Below, in pieces: positions 52,806-64,000 of a DNA stretch of 64,000 nt. The position numbers were made by a program, and so were the translations under genes. Within the stretch, counting starts at the first letter, position 1. Each line of letters opens with the position of its first letter. The notes beneath the pieces were generated by a model. That model was not told the origin of the DNA. It did not search any database and worked only from the letters and a program-made list of their open reading frames with translations. This DNA is from Luidia sarsii (lineage: Eukaryota > Echinodermata > Asteroidea > Paxillosida > Luidiidae): NCBI GenBank assembly GCA_949987565.1, contig OX465110.1, positions 3,613,678 to 3,677,677 of the forward strand. Reading direction: 5' to 3'.

Positions 52806-54805
52806 ATGTCGGTTGGATCTTCAGCCTCTGCCGACTCGCCCATCATCGTTCCGCGGAACTTCCGCCTGCTGGAGGAGCTGGAGGAGGGGCAGAAAGGCGG
52901 CGATGGCACCGTCAGCTGGGGCCTGGAGGACGACTCGGACCTGCAGCTCAACAAATGGAACGGAATGATCTTGGGACCACCCAGGGTACGCAGGTCAAGC
53001 CTATGGCCCATTTAAAAAAAAAAAAAAAAAAAGGGCCTTTAAATGCGGGCCATTTCCAGCGCTGACCATTAAATGAAGGATGACTTTTGATCGATCGCCA
53101 ATAACTGCGACTGGTAACCGTGGATGGTCACTGGTGTTTGTGATTGGTCACCGATAACAATGAATCGTCACTGGTATTGGTAACCGTCAGTGGTCACTGG
53201 TAACCATCAGTAGTCACTGGTAACCATCACTGGTCACTGGTAATTGTCAGTGGTCACTGGTAACCATCGGTGGTCACTGGTAACCATCAGTGGTCACTGG
53301 TAACCATCAGTGGTCACTGGTAACAACCAGTGGTCACTGGTAACTGTCATTGATCACTGTTAAAATTAATGTGACTAATCACTGGTAACCATGAGTGGTC
53401 ACGTGTAAGTTACTGTGTAATAACCCAAGTGTAATCGGTGTAATAGCCTGGTCACTGGCAATCCTATTTGGTTGAGGATAACCTTGTGGTTGCTGGCTAT
53501 CAATTGCAGATTACCCCACACCAGTAAGTGGACCGTTATCAAATGTACCAGGCTGGCTTGTGTTTGCTTTGCAATTCGCCTAGGTGGTAAGACAGTTTTC
53601 GTGGAAGTGTTTTAGGGCCTTGATCAAAGTGTGTACAGGAGACATGGTGAGTAAATGTTGAAGGATCCTGATGTATCCAGTCACATGTAGTAAGTACTGC
53701 AGGATAAACTGACCTCAATTCTGTCCTTTTAGACGAGCTATGAAGGGCGCATTTACAACCTGAGGCTTGAGTGTGGAGACAAATACCCGACAGAACCCCC
53801 GACGGTACGATTTATCACCAAAGTGAAACTGAATGGCGTCAATGAGAACGGAATGGTAAGATGGTCGTGACTCGGACTTGTTCAGAGATGTCCTAATCGT
53901 TGCAGCGATGATCTTACATTGGTCAGAACAAAAAATAAACAATATATTATTTTTTTCATGTAGTCCCAACTGACACGTTTCTCTGGACTATAGCAAATTA
54001 ACTCGCCAGAATTTTAACTTTAAGAGGTTTTGTTAGGGACATTAGTGCTTTGATATCTAATTCAAACTCAACTCCCAACTATTAAGCTGATCCTGCCACG
54101 AGTTCTAGTCTTGGACCACACCTATGGGAACATTCTACACTCAGCAATATCGTGGGCCTGACACTTGGATTCCAGCAGAACCTTCCTGAAAGTCAGAATG
54201 AGAGACAGAAAGAGTGATTCAATGAGGGTTTGCCCTGCTCGAAGGAATAAGCACTGAATGCCCAGTGCTTTGCCCAATGCCGATGAAAACATTTCAGCGA
54301 TTTGAACCTGCGACTCCTGCTTTCTAGTGCAGACGTCTTAACCACTTGACCACCGAGCTGGCCAAGGTTGTGTGTCGGATTCAAATAATTTATGTCGAGC
54401 AGGGCAAACCCTCATTGAATTACATTGTCCTTGACGCAAACATCATGTTATATCTAGACAGTCATTTAAATCAGCTATCAGTTTGTAGCATTTGTGTGTA
54501 TCACTTTAGAACATTCTACAGTTCACGCTTGTGACTTTGTGCTGCACTGTAGGACTTTCCATGACGCATGACAATAGTCACGGCATGGTTTGTGCTTGTG
54601 ACAGAGCTCTTGGTTTTGGCCAATCTTTAAAAAAATTTTTTACCCCACCCCTCCACTTCTTCAGATTGACAAGAGAGTCTTTAACACGCTCTGCAAGTGG
54701 TCGAGGAATTACCAGATCAAGACAGTTCTGGCAGACATCCGTGACAGCATGGCGAATAAATCCAACTACAAACTGCCCCAGCCACCGGAAGGTAGCATGT
54801 ATTAG
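52806..54805 (+). CDS. UBE2V: Ubiquitin-conjugating E2 variant (UBE2V1/UBE2V2, Mms2-like), 147 aa
   Basis: Catalytically inactive E2 variant that pairs with Ubc13 (UBE2N) to build K63-linked ubiquitin chains in DNA damage tolerance and immune signalling. Three plus-strand coding exons: 52806-52985, 53733-53855, 54665-54805, all phase 0 with GT-AG ends. The first encodes [20 protein letters not shown] and [20 protein letters not shown], the second [20 protein letters not shown] and [17 protein letters not shown], the third [20 protein letters not shown] and [11 protein letters not shown]. This is the UEV fold from end to end, without the E2 active-site Cys. Length matches human UBE2V1 (147 aa). 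The start ATG at 52,806 has a weak context (TTCATGT). An upstream first exon splicing to 52,825 (TCTTCAG) is a real alternative. Invertebrates often have one gene for both vertebrate paralogues, so the number is left open. Confidence 0.95.
53100..53470. repeat. 20-bp minisatellite in E2 variant intron 2
   Basis: TAACCATCAGTGGTCACTGG repeats about fifteen times with substitutions, degenerating at both ends. The unit is partly palindromic (CAGTGGTCACTGG, GGTAACC), so it can fold. Confidence 0.9.
54205..54462 (-). mobile_element. SINE (family A) in E2 variant intron 3
   Basis: On the minus strand, CAGCTCGGTGGTCAAGTGG and GACGTCTGCACTAGAAAGCA with AGTCGCAGGTTCAAATCGC are the tRNA-like head. TTCAATGAGGGTTTGCCCTG at 54,218 and its complement at 54,400 show tails on both sides, hence a compound insertion. 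Confidence 0.75.
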
Positions 54806-57800
54806 GTCGCCGTGAGGAGAATCCTGCCTATAACCTCCCCTCAACGCCCCCCCCCACACCCTCCCCTCCCCTCTAGCCAAACATTGGTGTCCCCCCCTCT
54901 CATGGTTAAAAGTAACATGGCAAGACTCAGACATTACAGTAGGAGCTGATTCCTCATTGATGCATCCAAGCATTGATATTTGCTTAACCTTAGCATGAAC
55001 AGTCCCCCTCGATCACAAACAGAAACAGCAATGGGAATTTCCTTGCAATGCTTATTACACTTGTATTAATAGCTGATTTTTGTTTTTTCCTCATGCTTAG
55101 CATAATATATACGCGCGTTTTGGTTTTTTGGGTAGATGCTCCGATTTTACTTCGCAAGGCAGGGTGGAGTTTTCGAGCTGTTGCTGTTAGTGTACTCTAG
55201 CTCCACTGTGCTGCACAAACTCTCGCCCATTAGAATCATCATGGCTACTTGGCTTTAGCATTGCTCACAATTTCATATACCAACAAATGCAACAAAGCAA
55301 CAAATGCAATAGAATTTACATGCTTGGGCACCCCCTCCCCCCAAAAATGGAGACAAAAAAGGAGGGAAAAAAGACGTGTATTGAAGCACTCAACAGCACA
55401 CACAAGTTAGAATGATTTTGCTGAACATTGATTGGCTTTGTCCTAAGCAAAAGTGTGCGCTCTATGAAGTTGGTCAAGGGAGCTTTGTCAGTAATATGAT
55501 ACTCAAACAAATAAAGGAAAAACTGACTGGGAACTTAATATAAACAATTTTGAAGAAAAAAAATGACTTAGAGAACTTTTACTGGACCGGGACCTGAGCC
55601 GGAGACCTCTGGTTTTTGCAAGCCATACCAGCGCTCTTACCATCTGAGCTGTCCAGCCCTTAGTAGTACAGTATTATGAAAATAACCCAGTGGGTAACCA
55701 TGGCCGATTCCACATGTATCATTCCACCTCAGTCTGTACCGGTGTGTTTACAAAAGCTAACTCTTCAGACACACCCTGAAAACTAAATGTTTTAAGACCC
55801 AGTGGTTGTAGTAAAAGAATATTAATGTGAATTTATCAAGTGGTGGTGAGCTATGTATATCGTTGTAGGCGCTAGGCATTATATTAAATATGCCCAGGAT
55901 ATCATGAACACTTTTGGATTAAAGTTTCTGCATTGTTTCCAAAGGATATCGGTGTGATTCAGCGTGTGCCAGTTGGTGATTCCCCCCCCCCCCCTCCCCT
56001 CAAGGTTTTCAGGATGTATTTCTTCGACTTTGATATTTGGGCATGCCCCAGGACAGTTCTTAAGATTCGGATAAAAACTCTGGGATGAATCAAACTATGG
56101 CCGACTGGCCCTGTTTATTTGGGGGAGGTGGTCTTAGTTTGAAGGAGGGACAAGACTGGGCAGCTGTCTGTCTCACCTCTTGCTGTGTCAGTGTGTGCAC
56201 ACTGCACACAATCCTTACAAATGTGAAACTTTTAGAATTGAGCCACTTTCAAATCAATGTTCAGGCTCATATGATGTGAGGTCACTCTACACTCTCAGTC
56301 ACATCTGTGGTGGCGTGTCCATCGAAGGTTGTCGAGGGATGATATGCAGTGATGCTTTAGTGAACAATGAGTCTGGTTATTGGCATAGAAAATTACTTTT
56401 CATGGGATGCCGGAGCCATGTACTGTAGGTTTCATTTTTGCTTCAAGGCAGCTGACCTGGTTCATGTTTTCAGCCCTGCCCATTCCCAACGGGAATGGGA
56501 TGTTGTCTACAAACCTGACATGCTGTTAATTGGTTTAGACTTGTGGGGCCGCTGTATTTTGCTTGGGGGTGAGGGGAGGACAAGCTTTTGCCTGGAATGT
56601 GTGCCATACCTATTTGACTGTGATTGGCCGTGAGGCTAAAGGAGATGTCTATACATGTACTAAAAAAACTAAAAAAACATGCAGGAATTTACAACAGAAT
56701 TGAACATTGGGGGAGCACATAAATCAACTGATGGAACAGCAGACATGTCCAAGTTGAGCAGAGCTGTTTTTGCTCATACTTCAGAGTCAAAATGGGTTGT
56801 GGGGGTGTGGGCCCTTAGGAATGGCGGGGAGAATGAGCGAGGGAGGCAGGGAGGTATTGTTTAGTTATTGGACTTCAGACAATTTACTGTAAAACAGGGC
56901 ATTTTGGCTGGCCAAGTATGGTGTTGTTTGGTTTTGTGAGAATCGTTTGGGGGGGGGGGGGAGTCAAAAGTGTAGCAAGTGCCTGAAAAAAAAGGTATGG
57001 GAAAACGCAAGAAATTTCATGGGCTGGGAAGGGAAGCCGCGATGGAAAGCAGCATGAATACATGTAATTATCACCAAAAAAAAAGGCAAAGAAAAATTGA
57101 GGATGCGTTAATGGGTAAGATTTAAAAATGCGTTAAACCAATGTATGGGAAGGATGCCTTTAATGTCAGTGTGTATAATTATTGCAATGTGCAGGCATTT
57201 TCTTTAATTTTAGTTACTGTCATATATTCTGTTTTGATGTGCACTTATCGGTAACAAGGATCAGAAAGGGGAGAAGTTAATAAGATATCAGATAGGATTA
57301 CTATTGTATACAATACTGTGTTATCATGATGTATACAAGGTACGCAGTTCTCAGCAGATGGCATAGCATCATCATCAATGTATTTAGTACACTTTGTTTT
57401 TAGGGACTTTTTTCTCAACATTGTCGGATGTTTTTTTACCTCCAAGAAAGTTGCACAGAAAAGGAGTTTTTGTTGATTGAACTCCACAGGAGAATTTAGA
57501 TTTCCCACGTTTTTGGACCCACGTTACACTTTCCTTTTAAAAAGAGTGGGAAAGCTATCATTAAAGAAAAGATCGAAATTATAGATTGAAGTACAAAAAG
57601 CAGTTTACATATCCATTGATAATTGAAGACTTAGGTTTTGTTCTGTAGCCGTTGATATGTATCTGTTATTTTGGGTTATTTTTTAGTTTTAAGAAATTCC
57701 ACAGCTGTGTTGGAAAAGCGATGTTCACAACCTTTTCAGATGAACCCATGTGGTAATAGTGTACATGTACACCCTAATGTGTGTACATTATAGAATAAGA

Positions 57801-58540
57801 GAGATTTAGTATCACGTAGCGACCACTAACAGTCAGCCTAATCCAATTGTTTACTTCTAGCAGACATAAATATCAGGTAAGGAATATAATGACCGGTCAA
57901 TATTAAAACCTTTCTGACATTTCTAACTCGTACTTTGCTATGCAGTGGTTGTACTGTGTTAGGATTTTCCCAGCGTTGAAATTCCTATTTATTCATCCAT
58001 AGATGTATAATTGCTTTTCTTTTTTCGTGTATAAAAGTCAAGTACATGTAGTGTAGTTATAGCCTGATAATTCATGTGCAGATTTTTTGGTTTCTTTTTT
58101 TTTTAGAGTGAAATTTTTGAGACATTGCTTAAGAGGTCGGCCATTTTGCCACCTTGAAATCTTGACACTTGTCTGGCGCGCGAGGCTAGCAGCAGTCTTC
58201 TCAAAACATGATTGTAAGCTTGAAATCCATACCATCATGCAGTTTCGAGCCTTGAAAATGCGCCCGAGTAGTTCTGACTGTATGGGCTTCAGTCTACACA
58301 GAGTCAGAAACCACTGGATTGGTAATGGTAGCCTGGGAGCGAGACCAATGATCCAACAGACAAGGCTTGGGTTAGAGATATCCAGTGGTCGTCAGTCCCA
58401 ACGCTGAACATTGTGTACATGCAGGCTTTACATTACCAACCACAAAGGCTGCTTCATTTCTGTACAATCTCTGTTCCGTTATGACATGGTATCGAATCAC
58501 TGTACATGGTATTGTTTTAATAAAAAAAAAAATAATAAGA
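54806..58540 (+). other. Probable long 3' UTR of the E2 variant gene
   Basis: No coding exon is supported between the UEV stop (54,805) and an AATAAA at 58,519. The stretch contains an antisense family B SINE (55,500-55,670; GGACCGGGACCTGAGCCGG, TCTGAGCTGTCCAGCCC), C- and G-runs (~54,848, 55,982, 56,950) and otherwise unique T-rich sequence typical of a long UTR. Vertebrate UBE2V mRNAs also have multi-kilobase 3' UTRs. Assignment as a UTR is inference. Confidence 0.5.
58519..58524 (+). terminator. Candidate poly(A) signal, E2 variant gene
   Basis: AATAAA followed by an A-run, then T-rich and TGTGTGTC sequence (58,555-58,562) that would serve as the downstream GU-rich element. It is the most complete polyadenylation context after the UEV stop. 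Confidence 0.5.
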
Positions 58541-58825
58541 TTACTTCTTACCTGGTGTGTGTCATTTTCCTCAGATGAGTCTTTCCATCCTCAGCGCAAT
58601 GGCATTGGATTTTAAATAACTAAATCCCATTGATGTTTCACAAACTAAAAGCAGTCTACTGTAGAAAAAGGCAGTTTGAGCAGATACTTGTCCATTCACT
58701 GATCACACAGAAGGGTCTGGCAACCAGACAGATGGGTCTGGGAACCAGACGGCCTTTGTAACAACCCCACTAAGGTTTGGAAACAAGAAGCAGTTGGAGT
58801 TGAAGAAGCCGATCTGGCATTAATC

Positions 58826-58831
58826 TTTATT
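58826..58831 (-). terminator. Candidate poly(A) signal of the convergent minus-strand gene
   Basis: TTTATT on the plus strand is AATAAA on the minus strand, ~575 nt beyond the stop codon at 59,404. With the plus-strand signal at 58,519, two transcripts would end tail to tail ~300 bp apart. Confidence 0.4.
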
Positions 58832-59403
58832 TCAATAGCCTTATAAGGCATAAAACTCCGCACATTTTAATGCGTGTTCATTGTTTTATACTTAACATCT
58901 GGGTGTGGCAATGCAGACACCTTCACACTATGCATGTATTTAGAATGTCCAAACCATGGCACAATTACAAAAATTCAGATACCTCCTCGATAAAATATAA
59001 CATTTCTTAAGATTTCTTAATCAATATAGATACACTTCTTTAGTTCTCAGTTGAAACAATAGGATAACTTAATGCCTGACAACTGGCAAAAGGAACGGTT
59101 TAGAGCTAGCCTGTCCAGACTAGTCTTGGTTAAAAACAGAACATAAAACAATAGTGGTAACTTCTTGATGATGCCAATAGTAAAACCAAATGTACCGGAT
59201 TGTCTGACAAGTTGGACAATCCAATCTCAGCCAATACTTTGTGGGTATCTTTCTTTTATGGGCCGAGGCTACTGCCAGACATTTTTCTGTCACCGTCCAA
59301 AAATCTCCGTCCAAAAATCTCTCCCCTTGGAGGCAGGTGAGAGTCAAAAACAATAACCAATACACCGTGGGGATAATGGAAGGAGACCTCATGAATAGCT
59401 GAA

Positions 59404-59624
59404 CTATCTGAGTGATTCCACACTTTCTTCCGTCATTTTCAGAGACTTGGACACTTCCATAAAAATAAAATTGTGACTGGCCTCCATGAAGTCTCCCGAG
59501 GCAAACTCATAGATGACCCAGTCGGTCTGCCGCAGTTTTACTATCTCTCTCGAGGACAACATTATCATTTGGAAATCTCCCAAATCACCAACCATCCAAT
59601 ATTCCAAGGCGGCATGTTTGCCAA
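59404..59624 (-). CDS. Terminal coding exon of an unidentified minus-strand gene
   Basis: A TTTTAATCAAATTTCAG acceptor precedes an open exon of 221 bp ending in TAG (59,404-59,406). It encodes GKHAALEYWMVGDLGDFQMI, SSREIVKLRQTDWVIYEFAS, then SHNFIFMEVSKSLKMTEES and a short tail. The amphipathic, aromatic-rich sequence looks like a real folded C-terminal domain, but I do not recognise the family. The exon starts in phase 2 (two bases complete a codon). No upstream exon is secure within the window. The frame at ~59,846-59,700 lacks splice support. The remaining exons are presumably to the right or outside the window. Confidence 0.5.
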
Positions 59625-59899
59625 CTGAAATTTGATTAAAAAAGAGAAAAAAAATGCAAGAGATATCGGTCCACTGAATGGAGGTTTCTCTGACTTGAAA
59701 AAAGAAGAAGGGACAAGTGGAATTGGAATTGACCACATCTTTAGGTGCGTTAAAGACGGACAGATCGGGGACTTGTCAACAGCAAAGTGAGACAATTCAG
59801 CTGGCTCTTCCTCCAAGATAGTGCAAGCATCTTGCAGGCATTTCATTCAGTTTTACAGACAGGGTCCCATTTTGGAATCCAGGAATGCTTAGTCAAAGG

Positions 59900-60292
59900 G
59901 GTAAAGAGAGAGGGAGAGGGAGAGGGAGAGGGAGAGGGAGAGGGAGAGGGAGACGGAGGGGAAGAGGGAGAGGGAGACAGAGAGCGAGAGGGAGAGAGAG
60001 ATAGAGAGAAATAGAGAGAGGGAGAGAGAGGGAGGGAGAGAGGGAAAGAGAGAGAGGGTTAGAGAGAGATAGAGAGAGGGAGAGAGAGGGAGGGAGAGAG
60101 AGGGAGGGAGACAGAAAGAGAAAGATAGAGAGAGAGAGAAAGAGAGAGAGAGGGGGAGAGAGGGGGGAGAGAGGGGGGTGAGAGAGAGATAGAGAGAGAG
60201 AGATATACATGTAGAGAGAGAGAGTGATAGAGTGAGAGGGAGAGAGAGACAGACAGAGGGAGAGAGAGAGGGAGAGAGAGAGGTGGTGATGG
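59900..60292. repeat. Purine-rich (GAGAGG)n tract
   Basis: Nearly pure G/A on the plus strand, moving from GAGAGG hexamers (59,908-59,955) to GAGA dinucleotides with interruptions. It has H-DNA potential. It probably lies in an intron of the minus-strand gene ending at 59,404. The Ser/Leu/Pro-rich minus frames are artefacts. Confidence 0.95.
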
Positions 60293-60671
60293 TTGGTTAA
60301 TCACCTTGGGGCAGCTTCTGCCTGGGCATTCCATTCCACATAACCAGAATAACTCATGTACACAAGGCGGCTGCCCTCACCATCCCCTGTACACACTCTC
60401 CTTCTCTTTATCTGGACATAACAATTAGACTCGCAGCCCAAGCCCTTCTCACAGTGTTGCACACCCCTGGCTCGTGTCTCTTCACCTCAACTCTCACATT
60501 TAATACAAGTAGTGGTCAGGATAAAAAAAAAAAAAATCCACCAGGAAGATTGGTGTGATTACAAATTGGACATCAATGTTAATTAATCACCGGCAAGTAG
60601 GGTTAGGGTTGGGCGCACGCCATGCTTGTGGGTACAAAATACTGCTGGTAAGTATGATAACAAATAACAAA

Positions 60672-60800
60672 TTTAAAAATCAGCCTCTGCCTTTGAGAAA
60701 GGTCCTGCTAGGATCGAAACGTCAGGCCCACTAAATTTTGAAATTTGCATTTTGGTAATTTTAGTCAGTAAGCAGTTCGCAACATTTTTGTATATCACTT
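60672..60800. mobile_element. Clean Penelope-type repeat arm
   Basis: CTGCCTTTGAGAAAGGTCCT, GCTAGGATCGAAACGTCAGG, CCCACTAAATTTTGAAATTTG and TTTTAGTCAGTAAGCAGTTC, ending in GCAACATTTTTGTATATCAC. It is nearly identical, inverted, to 46,495-46,612. With that copy it defines the repeat used to recognise diverged arms elsewhere. Confidence 0.8.
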
Positions 60801-61844
60801 AAAAATCAGTGTGGGAGCACATTCATCTTTCAGTTTTCTTTTTCTTCTTCTTCAAAACTGAACAATTGGCCCCTGATTGGCCTTTCTCCATTCCAGAAAT
60901 GATTTGTGCATTTCTTTAATAAAATCCAAACACCTTTACGGAGGTGTTTCACACTTTGATATTCCTAGTTAGTATTCATTGTAAGACCAGCAACAAACCG
61001 TGAATTTATGTGACAAGTTCAAATCTGTGAAATGTTGCAAATACTAACAGCACACTTATTTTAAGACAACCTTAAACTTGTGGTGTTTTTTTTTGAGGGG
61101 GAGGGGGAGGGGAGGTTAACTTGAAGTTGCATGACTGAGCAAGTGAGTTAGGCTTAAATGCACCTTGGAACCTGGACTTTAAAAACCTACCCACACCCTA
61201 ACCCTTCTTTTTGCCATTTGTACCATAATGAAAGATATCAATTATCCGTGCATATAGTCTAGAAAATGTTGATGCTGAAAAAGCAGAGTGATAATAAATT
61301 GATTTGTAAATGCAAAATATAATCTTTTTTTTGTTTGTTCTTAAAAAGGCATCTTCAGCAAGGTCACACGTCAAGTGCCGTAAAAACAAAGTGCCAATCG
61401 ACTCCTTCTGAAAGAACGGATCACATGGCAGTCACGTGAGACTCTCCCTGGTCTGACTTTTAAAAAAAGGGCAGCGGTAGGGTATCATTTCATTTGCAGA
61501 GTAAACAATCCCATATTGACCTCATCCCTGGCGACTGAAAGATAATCAAAGAGATTCTATCCTTATGCTGACAGCACAGCTATCGACTTTTCCCCTTAAG
61601 ATGACTACTAGTCTACCCAATGCCAAGTTCTACTGCCATCATCAGAACCCAATATAAGACACCGGCCAGTCTCATTTGGTCTGATATTCCTCGTAAAGAG
61701 TTATACCCACTTTATAAAATGTTACTCGGGCATACTTGATGACGAGTGAATTTCGTGTGTAAAGCCAGGACTTAATTTTTTTTGGGGGAATGACGACGAG
61801 CCTTTTTGACACCTTGGCTTAATAGTGTCTACCGCCGTTTTCAC

Positions 61845-61985
61845 GCAACTTTAAATGTTGCGTACACAACATTTTGTTGCATAACTTATGCAACATTTTG
61901 CTGCCTTTTCTAAATAGTGCACACAAGAGCCACAGAGGCGCAAGACTTACGCAACATTGGTACGTTGCGTAACTTACGCAACTTT
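61845..61985. promoter_or_regulatory. Two perfect GTTGCRTAA palindromes with extra half-sites
   Basis: GTTGCATAACTTATGCAAC (61,876-61,894) and GTTGCGTAACTTACGCAAC (61,964-61,982) are perfect 19-bp palindromes of the same design. A further TTACGCAA lies at 61,947-61,954, and GTTGCGTAC near 61,857. TTACGCAA/TTATGCAA are binding words for C/EBP and PAR-type bZIP factors. The cluster could be a regulatory element or a diverged hairpin repeat. No promoter is assigned. Confidence 0.45.
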
Positions 61986-61989
61986 TCTT

Positions 61990-64000
61990 GAAATCGGCCG
62001 CTGGCACCTAGACAACACGGGTTGGTGTTTTCTTACCATTGATGTTGCACACACAGTATGGAAAGCTGTGGTTTTGAAAAGACCCTTTCCTCAGTCAACC
62101 ATGAATGAAGTTGATGGAGTATGTACGTGTACTTGGCAAGTTCTGCACAATGTAGCTTGTTGGCAGTTTCACTGGTATGCTGCCAGTCTTCCCGTGCAAT
62201 GGGAACCGGTGAGACAGACTACACTGCACTGTACTGAAGCACAGACTTCCCCCCTCCCCACAAAGCAGCCACAAGCCCTTCTAACAGTTGGCAACAGGGA
62301 GTCTCACACTGCCTTGTCAGACGGAAAATTCTCGGAAGGGGGAAATGAAATTTCTTTTCCATTGTCTACATCTCGCATCTCAAACATTTGTTTCTCTGTC
62401 ACGGGTGGAAACAAAATAAAAGGAGGTCAAATAGTACAAAATATAAATCTCTGAATATTTTTCCAATTATTGGAACATGAGACAGACGTTCTCCAATGAC
62501 TTCTGTATCAACTTGGTGTAGCTAACAATTGTCGTGCTATGGATAAAGACATGATTAATGTTACCAAACTGTAAAACAAAACAAATGTATTGGTCCATAA
62601 GATGCACAATTTGTTTTCTGGATTAAGTACACAACCGTTCCTGTGCCCACATCTGAGGGTTGAAACGTACAAAAAATGAACACACGATAATTAGGTGCCT
62701 GGGAGTAACTAGGGCAAAAAACAAGGAAATATTTCAACTCAGCATCGAAGGGTGTTTCAGCTGCCAATGTACATTACTCATTCGCCATCAACAATTTACA
62801 CAATGCACGGTGGAATGAAGACGAGAGTATCACTGCTGGTGCCGTCGAGAGGGGCCCGTGGATTTTTGCACGGGCGTCCGTGGAGTGTCTGTAAGTGGGA
62901 CCGGACGCTCCCTATTTGCGTATATCGATCTGCAATGGTCTGTCTTGTTTGATTTGTTTGGAATGGCACTGTGCAATCAGAGCACCTGGACTGGGTTGGA
63001 AGTTGCTGCTAAACTTGGAATAAGTCCAGTGGGGAAGCCATTATCAGTCACTGCTCAATGCTGGTGGGTGTTGACATTGCACGTACTATTGCAACTGGCT
63101 TTGAGCTCCGCCGGAGAGACTGGACTTTTACCCCTCCCAACAGTCCCATTTTGAGTAGCTTCTGTAAGTTGACCAAAAAAAAACCACCCAGCTAATCCAC
63201 GAGGTGAGAGTGGATGGGGAATCGCGATTCAAAAACAGGTTTTTTGTTGTTGTCGTGTCCATACAGGCCCAAAACGAGCCGATTGTGGTTAGCAGTTAAT
63301 CAGTGCTGGCAGCTTCCAAGAGTCTTAATCTGAACGTGCCCTGGTAAAATATCCCAGCTCTTGTCTGCGAAGCTAGGAGGTTCACACCTAGCAGTGGATA
63401 GACATGAATGCATGTGTAGGTATCGAAGATGACGTATTTTCCGAAATCAACGATAGCAGTTGTGGCTTCATCGCAGATCCAGACTTACTCTTTCCCCCCA
63501 AAAACAGACACTCAGAAATAAAAACCCTCTCGTGCGACAGACATTGCAGGAACGACAGTGTTGCACTAGAGCGGTCCATCTACAAAGGGCAAAAGCCCTC
63601 AAGTGGAGTGCATGTGATCACACCGACTGTCTCCTTACAAATAAAAAACCATCCATTCCAATTTACAAACAATGAAAACCTATCCACTCCTCCACACACC
63701 ATCAGGCCATGGCTCGTGCCATTCTTTACCATGATATCAAGACCGTTAACTCTGCTGTTGATACAAATCTTCAAATATGCAAGTGATTGAATAAGAAATG
63801 TTTTTTTTTTTTTAAATACACAGTAAGAAGGGCGCCTGGCCTTACAAAGTGTTTACAAAATGAACACTTGTAGTATAATTTACAGTTTTCTTTACCAAAT
63901 TTGCAATAAAGGCTTAAGTTGACCCTATGAGTGTCAATACGGAAACCTGCAATACTTATAGGCATTTTACATGTTCCGAGTATCATACTTGTATCAAAAG
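61990..64000. other. Right-hand end, no gene supported
   Basis: Open frames at 61,957-62,454 and 63,404-63,790 (plus) show no recognisable domain, and I cannot place splice sites for them. The DNA is mostly unique with short A-runs (63,170, 63,810). It may be intronic to the minus-strand gene ending at 59,404. Confidence 0.4.

Noticed and set aside
54578..54973. 131-codon minus-strand frame over E2 variant exon 3
   Set aside because: It is antisense to a clear UEV exon and has no independent support.
55555..55665. Functional tRNA gene (antisense)
   Set aside because: The GCTCAGATGGTAAGAGCGCT-like head is tied to the family B SINE tail, and the T-arm has mismatches.
59893..60334. Ser/Leu/Pro-rich minus-strand proteins
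   Set aside because: They are translations of the GAGA simple repeat.
1..64000. Bacterial operon, phage or defence-system interpretation
   Set aside because: Spliced LDHD, UBE2V and TIN2-like genes, SINEs and LINE/Penelope remnants show animal nuclear DNA.

Overview
This window reads as nuclear DNA of an invertebrate deuterostome, most likely an echinoderm or a close relative. The evidence is intron-rich genes with GT-AG junctions, TACATGTA- and AGGCCTA-rich AT-biased intergenic DNA, vertebrate-type CCCTAA telomeric repeats, and many tRNA-derived SINEs, Penelope-like fragments and foldback elements. The organism call is inference. All gene models were spliced by eye, checking that every exon junction keeps phase.

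Left end (1-15,900): about 3 kb without a recognisable gene, then a ~7 kb satellite (3,119-10,100) of ~69-bp monomers with higher-order structure. Next come a decayed LINE ORF2 end (10,200-11,366, minus), two exons of an unnamed RKRGCPA-type gene or gene remnant (minus), a Penelope-like foldback, other repeats, and a regular array of five AGAGGGCGCT motifs. A 36-bp exact inverted repeat (3,003-3,038 and 15,029-15,064) brackets this block and contains part of the satellite monomer.

Middle (15,947-49,005): an 11-exon minus-strand gene (15,947-27,732) encodes a 948-residue protein. Its N-terminal ~200 residues resemble the TRFH-like domain of the shelterin subunit TIN2 (TINF2). Upstream are two complete 12-exon tandem copies of mitochondrial D-lactate dehydrogenase (LDHD), both minus strand: 31,728-39,163 (515 aa) and 42,122-49,005 (529 aa). 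The first carries a 241-bp telomeric repeat block in intron 10, flanked by inverted Penelope-type repeat arms.

Right end (49,006-64,000): a plus-strand ubiquitin E2 variant gene of the UBE2V1/UBE2V2 (Mms2) family (52,806-54,805, 147 aa) with a probable ~3.7 kb 3' UTR. It is convergent with a minus-strand gene of which only the terminal coding exon (59,404-59,624) is supported. The last 4 kb contain simple repeats, a Penelope-type arm and two perfect GTTGCRTAA palindromes, but no gene I can support.

The genes do not form one pathway. LDHD oxidises D-lactate in mitochondria, the E2 variant makes K63-linked ubiquitin with Ubc13, and TIN2 belongs to telomere protection. The most interesting structure is repeat biology: a telomeric tract inside a retroelement-type foldback, an in-frame read-through from an LDHD exon into a Penelope GIY-YIG tail, and a satellite that appears related to a flanking interspersed repeat.
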